Below, in pieces: positions 58,523 to 64,000 of a stretch of 64,000 bases of DNA. Every line of letters starts with the position of its first letter. The stretch's first letter is position 1. The notes below the pieces were generated by a model. That model did no database searches. It had not been told where the DNA came from and saw nothing but the letters and a program-made list of their open reading frames with translations. This stretch comes from Euptelea pleiosperma. Taxonomy: Eukaryota > Streptophyta > Magnoliopsida > Ranunculales > Eupteleaceae. The DNA is taken from the NCBI GenBank assembly GCA_035048495.1, contig CM068540.1:14368829-14432828 (forward strand), written 5' to 3'. The translations under genes were made by a program, and so were the position numbers.

Positions 58523-59165
58523 CAAGGTTTAAAGGAGGCCGTTTTAACGGTTAAACGGATTGGCGGCGTTACAGTTTAAATTGTTTAAACGGGCCGTTAA
58601 AACGGATTGAAACGGCCAGTGGCAAAAATAGAAAAAAAAATAGAATTTAACAGAATGAATCGGATTTTAACGGAAAAAATGGCGCTGAAATTCAAATTTT
58701 GGAATTTGAAATTAAAAAAAAATAGAATTTAACGGAAATTAAACTGATTTTAATGGAAAAACGGAAAAAATGGCACTGAAATTCAAAATTTTAAATTTAA
58801 AAATTTTAAAAAAAAAATGAATTTAACGGATTTTAACGGAAAAAAAAAAAAACAGAAAAAATGGCGCTGAAATTCGAATTAAAAAAATGGAATTTAACGG
58901 ATTTTAACAGAAATTAAACAGATTTTAACGGAATCAAACAGATTTAACGGCCATTTTTTCACAAAATTTTTCAGAATTAAACGGCTGTTTAAACAATTTT
59001 AACGGCCGTTTAAATAATTTAAACTGCCGTTAAAACAAAAAAATGACCATTTAATTCAAAAATGATAAAACGTGTTTAAACGATTTAAATTAACAGAAAC
59101 AGGCTTGGGGCGTTACCATTTAAACGGCCGTTAAAACCGTTTAAACGACCGTTTTTAAAACCATG
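58523..59165. mobile_element. hAT-like MITE, best-dated copy (empty sites in paralogs)
   Basis: Ends CAAGGTTTAAAGG and TTTTTAAAACCATG. It is flanked by the perfect 8-base duplication cttgggac (58515-58522 and 59166-59173). The paralogous modules (35811, 39391 and 46328) read catccttgggactac without the insert, proving ends and duplication. The interior is many ttaacggccgtttaa-type palindromes and no gene. Confidence 0.93.
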
Positions 59166-59278
59166 CTTGGGACTACTTTCGATGCTTCCTAGAAGAAATT
59201 TTAATAGTGTGCATGCCCTAAACCCAGAGGAAAGGTAACCAAACGGTGTTGCAAATGCCACAAAAAATATGCATCTTA

Positions 59279-59864
59279 GGCCTTGCTTGGTTCGCTGCAC
59301 TTGGGTCCCTTTTGCACTTTAGTGCAAATACAATGAATTGCGTTGCAATCACCTGCCATGTAAGTCACTTACAACTGTTTGGTTCACACCATGTAAATAG
59401 ATGCAGAAGAAGTTTAGCTGATTGGTTGGTAGTGCATTGCACATGAATGCAATGGATTATTTTATTTTTGATTTTATAAAAAAAATGCTCAATAAAATTA
59501 TTATTTTTTTATTTTTTGATAACGTAGGTGTCCCCACACACATTGGTGATGGGACTAGTCCTACGGTTGTGTGCGCTTACCCAAACCTTCCAGTACACAA
59601 CACGGTTTACACAGGGGGGGCGTTTGAAAATTATAATTATAATTTTGAAAATTACGCAATGAGGAAGGTTTACCCAAGCCTTCCTATACTAATAATTTCA
59701 AATTTTGAATTTCAGTGCCATTTTTTCTGTTTTCCCATTATTTTCCATTTTTTGTCCCTGAGAGTTAAAATTCGTTATAACGGCCCTTATAACTGAAAAA
59801 ATGATGATGCCCCAAGTCCGGTATACCGTTATAGCGGCTCCTTTTAAACTTTGATTATAATTAA

Positions 59865-59895
<31 letters not shown>

Positions 59896-59914
59896 GTTGT
59901 TGTTGTTGTTGTTG

Positions 59915-59967
<53 letters not shown>

Positions 59968-60679
59968 GTTTTGGAGGGGAAAGCTTGGGGTTAGGCCCGT
60001 TAGGGGACCCCAACCAGCTATATCAAAAAGGGTTCGGGGACAACCACTTTTGACAACCATTTTGGTGTACCCACATAGAAGATGAATCAATGGCTGATTT
60101 TTGGCGAGGATGATCTCCTCACCATTTAGATCAACCCCACAAAAAATCAGCACATTCTGAAATTTCTAACCCACTCAAATGTGATTTTCAAGTTACATGG
60201 TAAAAATAGACAGACCATAATTCTTCAACTTCTAAACCAGTCTATGAATATCAGAATGATTTGAATTTTTGTGAGGATGATCTCCTCACCATATAGATCA
60301 TCCTCACCAAAAATCAGCCATTGATTCATCTCCAATGAGGGTATGCCAAATAGTTGTCCCCCGATCATGACCCTATCAAAAAATAGAAAACTAAAAAGTA
60401 AAGAAATAAAAATTAAAATATAATAATAAAAAAATAATCTCAGTTATTATTATTATTGTTTGTTGTTTTCCAGAAAAATAAATGTTGAGTTAACTCAATG
60501 CACTTGCTTGCATCAGTTTTTGGGCTGCACTTCCTTGCATTATTTTGTTAACGAGTTTGCAAGTCCTTGTTAACCACGTGCAGGGCAGTCATTTGCACTC
60601 CTCCAACAAATTACTTTCAATCACAAAATTGTGACAAGTGAGTGCATTGTGCTCAATTTGCTATGAACCAAGTAGGGCC
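59279..60679. mobile_element. Harbinger-like MITE with (ATT)n and a foldback MITE inside
   Basis: The ends ggccttgcttggttc and gaaccaagtagggcc are inverted copies, flanked by tta on both sides (59276-59278 and 60680-60682). It contains a hAT-like fragment (59690-59860), a long (att/gtt)n microsatellite (59863-59968) and a family-2 foldback (60020-60355). The (att)n makes long poly-Leu or poly-Asn frames that are not genes. A partial inverted copy lies at 15280-15965. Confidence 0.7.
60020..60355. mobile_element. Foldback MITE, family 2
   Basis: Arms share acaacnattttgg...gatgaatcaatggctgattttt in inverted orientation, with agatcatcctcac repeats inward. Confidence 0.75.
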
Positions 60680-60730
60680 TTAGATTGGGCACTACTTACC
60701 TGAAGTTTTTCATTGGTCTAGGGATTTTAA

Positions 60731-61239
60731 GGGTCTGTTTGGTACATGAGAAAAAGAGTTCCGACTGCGAATATTTAGCCAGGCGAATATTATCTTGGCT
60801 AAATATTTGCTCATATCAATATTTAACAATGTTTGATACGTGTATGAGCTAGCTCACTTCAGCTTACTTCATTTTCTTTCAATTTGAGTGGGTCCCACAT
60901 ATCAAAGTAAGTCAAAATAGGTTGGGCAAGTGGGGAACCACATATTATGTCAAAGGATAAAAAACTTTCATTTTTATCTTTTTTATATATTAAAAAATTA
61001 ATTTTTATTGAAAATAGTGATTTTTCGGCGAGAAAATAAAATTTTCTCACCAAGGCATAACCGCATGAAAATATTTACATAGGGGGGGAGGTGATCAAAT
61101 GTTTTCCCGCCGCGGAGGGCAAATGTGTGGGCCCAGCTAAATATTCGCCGAGGGCGAGTGGCTGCCAAACGCACCCGGGCGAATATTAACGTGGCTAAAT
61201 ATTTTATTTTCCCGCCACGGTGCGTTACCAAACAGGCCC
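60731..61239. mobile_element. Harbinger/Tourist-like MITE
   Basis: The ends gggtctgtttggtac and gttaccaaacaggccc are inverted copies, flanked by taa on both sides (60728-60730 and 61240-61242). Inner 'gcgaatatt' motifs are repeated. Confidence 0.75.
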
Positions 61240-61309
61240 TAAATGTTTCAAGTCATGGGTTTAAAAAATCATTATAACGCCGGTGTATCAGTCATGCTTA
61301 ATTCCCGTT

Positions 61310-61900
61310 ATATTATTCGGAATACATCGGCGCGAAACCTATCAAATCATGTGGACCCGACAACCTATACATAATTGAAAAGATCCAAGATGATATGCTT
61401 CTAGATTTGTCCGTTATATACATTCCAACTTGGCCATATAATTGTAGCCATGACGCAGCCCATCCAAGCCCTTAACGCTAGAGGAAGGAAACTGCGAGGA
61501 ACCATTAAACGAGCAGCATGTAGAGGAGGCTTGCTCAGTAAAAATAAAAACGTGGCCTTCTTTTCTTTTAGGTAGGCATCAGTCAAACACCTGGGTGGAC
61601 TTTGTATTGTTTTCTTCTATATTATCAACACCTGGCTTACCTTGCTCTCCAAGCTAACCCCAAATACCTCCCCCCTCCCCCCTCCCCCCCTTCTTCCCAT
61701 GTGTCCGCCTTTTCTCTCTTCTTTTTTTGTTTGCTATAATGTTTTTCCCATTACATGTTGAATTGTCTTAGACTAGACCCATCTCATAGATTATAAATTC
61801 CCGACATACACATCTCATAGGACAAAAATCTGAATTGGACATAGAAGACTTACTATCTAAGGGCGGGGACACGCGTCATCAGGATCACTATATCCAACAG
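61310..61900 (+). pseudogene. Second promoter-only remnant of the plus-strand partner gene
   Basis: It aligns with 49915-50260 upstream of gene E (aagcccttaacgctagagg; cagtcaaacacctgggtgg). It then runs through a C-rich stretch (61670-61690) to sequence matching the distal 3' region (gtcttagactagaccc). The TATA region and all coding sequence are missing. Confidence 0.7.
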
Positions 61901-61904
61901 ATTT

Positions 61905-62350
61905 GGACTCTCTTCACGATGTTTCTTTTGGGCTGGGCATGTTCTCTACTTCCCATTTGATGGACATCCTATCAAAGACCATCCAACGGTCTGGACCTAA
62001 GGACAACAATATATATATATATCAAGAAATGCTGATCGGTGGACTAAGGATATAATGTAAGCTCTTAACAAACAAATGAATACAAGTCCAATGTAAAATA
62101 CAAATAAATTGAAGGAGAACTAGAAATGAATGTGTAATGAGGCTCAAAGCTTGATCCCTCCAAGGCATGGTTTGACGTCTCGGCTGATCTCGTTCTGGAT
62201 CAGGCGATCTGGATTGGGATCAAAGCCCACCGATCCGATCCAAAAGTGGGTTCTCGCCCCAAGATCACTGTTTCACAAAAAATCAGCCGTCGATTCATCT
62301 TCATTGTGGGTCCGCCAAAATGGTTGTCCCCAGATCTCGACCCTTACATA
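61905..62350. other. Unassigned spacer with a foldback scrap
   Basis: Mostly unassigned. Around 62275-62340 is one arm of foldback family 2 (aaaatcagccgtcgattcatc). Confidence 0.4.
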
Positions 62351-63450
62351 TCTATATAATAAAACAGGACGGTTCTCTCCCCCTCTTATCCGGCTTCATA
62401 AAGGATGGCCGAGATCTTATCACACCAAATGGATGGTGGATCTCAGCCACTCACACCCAATTTTGATAAACGAATGCTTTGTCGATGAGTGTCGTGGGCA
62501 CGGGTCACCTACTATTTACTTACATATAAGGAATGAAATAGGTTGAATTTACATATAGCCCAAGGGTCTGGTTCAGGAGGCCCACTTTTTATGCCTCGAG
62601 AAGGGTGTTACCATTAAAACGGCCATTAAAAAGGATTGAAATGGCCAAGGGCAAAAATGAAAAAATGGATTTTGATGGATTTTAATGATTTTAACGGAAA
62701 AAAGTGGTGCTGAAATTCAAATTTTGAAATTTGAAATTTTAAAATTTAAAAAAAAAAAGAATTTAACGAAAATTTAATGGTTTTCTTATACCCCTCTCAT
62801 CTTATATGGCTTCAATAATGAGTGGCTGAGATTCACTGTGCTTCATATCGATGGCTGAGATTAACTCCCACCTGATTTTGACAAACACTTTGTTGAAAAG
62901 TGCCGCGGGCACGGACCACCCACGTATATATCAAGACAACTCAGTTGTATTCTCTTATCTTATCCATCCATCTAATGTGGTCGGTTAGATAAAGAATGGT
63001 TGAGATCAAATCTATCGATCTAATGTGGACAGTTAGATTTCAGCCACTCAATCCGCCTCATTTGACCTTAATTTATTCAAAATTTAAATTTCAACACCGT
63101 TATTTTTTGTTATTTATGTTATTTTCTCATTTCTCCCTTTGTGCATTACAATCCGTTATAACAGTCATTATAATGGAAAAAACGGTAACGCCCCAGCCCG
63201 TTATACCGTTTGAGTGCCGAAGGCATCAAATTTTTGCAAACGCTTTTGTTGGAAAGTGCCTTGGGCATGGGCCATTTACTTTTCTATATAACAAAACACA
63301 TTGGTTGTCTCCCTACTTATACCTCCTCTTATAAGCATCAACAAAGAAGGGCCGAGATCTAATTCTCCCCCAAATGGACGGCGTATCTCCGCCACTCAAC
63401 TGATTTTTGGCAAATTCTTTGTCAAGGAGTGCCATCGGGGCACCCACTAG
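62351..63450 (+). mobile_element. Helitron, second copy of the 33306-34397 element
   Basis: Starts TCTATATAATAAAACAGGAC after an A and ends GGGCACCCACTAG. It is collinear with the first copy through both hAT-like fragments and the internal second start (about 63282). Confidence 0.8.
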
Positions 63451-63583
63451 TCTATATAACAAAACAGGGAAGTTGTCTCCCCTCTTATAGGCTTCATAAA
63501 GAAGGGCTGAGATCTTATCCCCCAACTGAACGGTGGATCTCAGCCACTCACACCCAATTTTGACAAACCCTTTGAGTTACATA
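63451..63583 (+). mobile_element. Truncated Helitron start abutting the previous one
   Basis: TCTATATAACAAAACAGGG begins at the base after CTAG, with no spacer. It runs about 130 bases and then meets another start. Confidence 0.65.
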
Positions 63584-64000
63584 TCTATATAACAAAACAG
63601 GTAAGTCGTGAGGTAACAAGGTAGGCATGACGCCATTTGGCGTCAAGGTGATTTTTATCCACCTAAGGACGACGTGCTACATTATCCACCTAAGGGTTGC
63701 CAAAACAGCCATACAGTCCGTGGAGTAAAACTTGCCTGACCACCTGTGGTGTATTTGACAAAATTGAGTAAAACTTTGTCAGAGCGTTGTAACACTCATG
63801 CTTCTGTCACAATGCACAATACGAGCCACGCGGCTCACTATTTAGTAATGAAAATTTGGACGACGTGATACATTATCATCCTCAGGCCGTGCACTGCACT
63901 ACTGTTGGAACCAGTATCAACACTCCACACTACCACCACCTACCTGCAACTCAGGCGTGAAGTGCTCTCCTTTGCAATACCGGAGACTTCCATCTCCACT
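63584..64000 (+). mobile_element. Third Helitron-like start, continuing off the window
   Basis: TCTATATAACAAAACAGG at 63584 follows an A. Downstream sequence includes a foldback-like edge (aatacgagccacgcggc, about 63812). No 3' end is seen before the window ends. Confidence 0.45.

Noticed and set aside
59698..60153. 151-codon frame with a long Asn run, and a poly-Leu frame opposite
   Set aside because: Both are produced by the (att)n microsatellite in a Harbinger-like MITE.

Overview
This is a transposon-dense stretch of a flowering-plant nuclear genome. The evidence is LTR retrotransposons, CACTA, hAT, Harbinger and Mutator-type elements, Helitrons, a LINE, a tRNA-derived SINE, an endogenous caulimovirid-like pararetrovirus and TATA-box genes, with no operons. 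The species cannot be fixed from sequence; nothing looks grass-specific, and a magnoliid or other early-diverging angiosperm is only a guess. No large intact housekeeping gene is visible.

Region 1 (1-22.8 kb): a copia-like LTR scrap, then a solo LTR on the minus strand (1360-4254, duplication gatgg), then a complete LTR retrotransposon (4538-22837, duplication tgggt). The latter has a tRNA-Asp-type primer site, a polypurine tract and no recognisable gag-pol. Its 3' LTR is split by an 8.4-kb CACTA element (14017-22416, duplication ATG), which carries broken exons of an alpha/beta hydrolase and at least one other exon-like fragment.

Region 2 (22.8-32 kb): sequence without recognised genes, a CACTA terminus with dense subterminal repeats, Harbinger-like MITEs, foldback MITEs and a second solo LTR of the same family (28490-31219, duplication cccga).

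Region 3 (32.9-62 kb): the most interesting part. A small-protein gene (55-57 codons, ending in a conserved VSYFP[IV]NSxLSRL) occurs in five intact copies: four on the minus strand (34.5, 38.9, 45.8 and 58.1 kb) and one on the plus strand (50.4 kb). The copies look like descendants of a divergent, head-to-head gene pair duplicated about three times. Two other plus-strand partners keep only their promoter. These modules were invaded by Helitrons, a solo LTR, hAT-like MITEs, foldback MITEs and a 5.5-kb pararetrovirus fragment. The viral fragment lies between two nearly identical 1,393-bp direct copies of host DNA, each with one copy of the small-protein gene.

Region 4 (47.5-64 kb): a Mutator-like element with about 330-bp inverted ends containing a nested Helitron; a LINE 3' end split by a hAT-like MITE; a gypsy gag scrap; a SINE; Harbinger-like MITEs; and head-to-tail Helitrons running off the right edge.

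How the parts work together: apart from the small-protein genes, almost everything is mobile DNA nested in mobile DNA. The order of insertion can often be read from exact target duplications and from empty sites preserved in paralogous copies within the same window.
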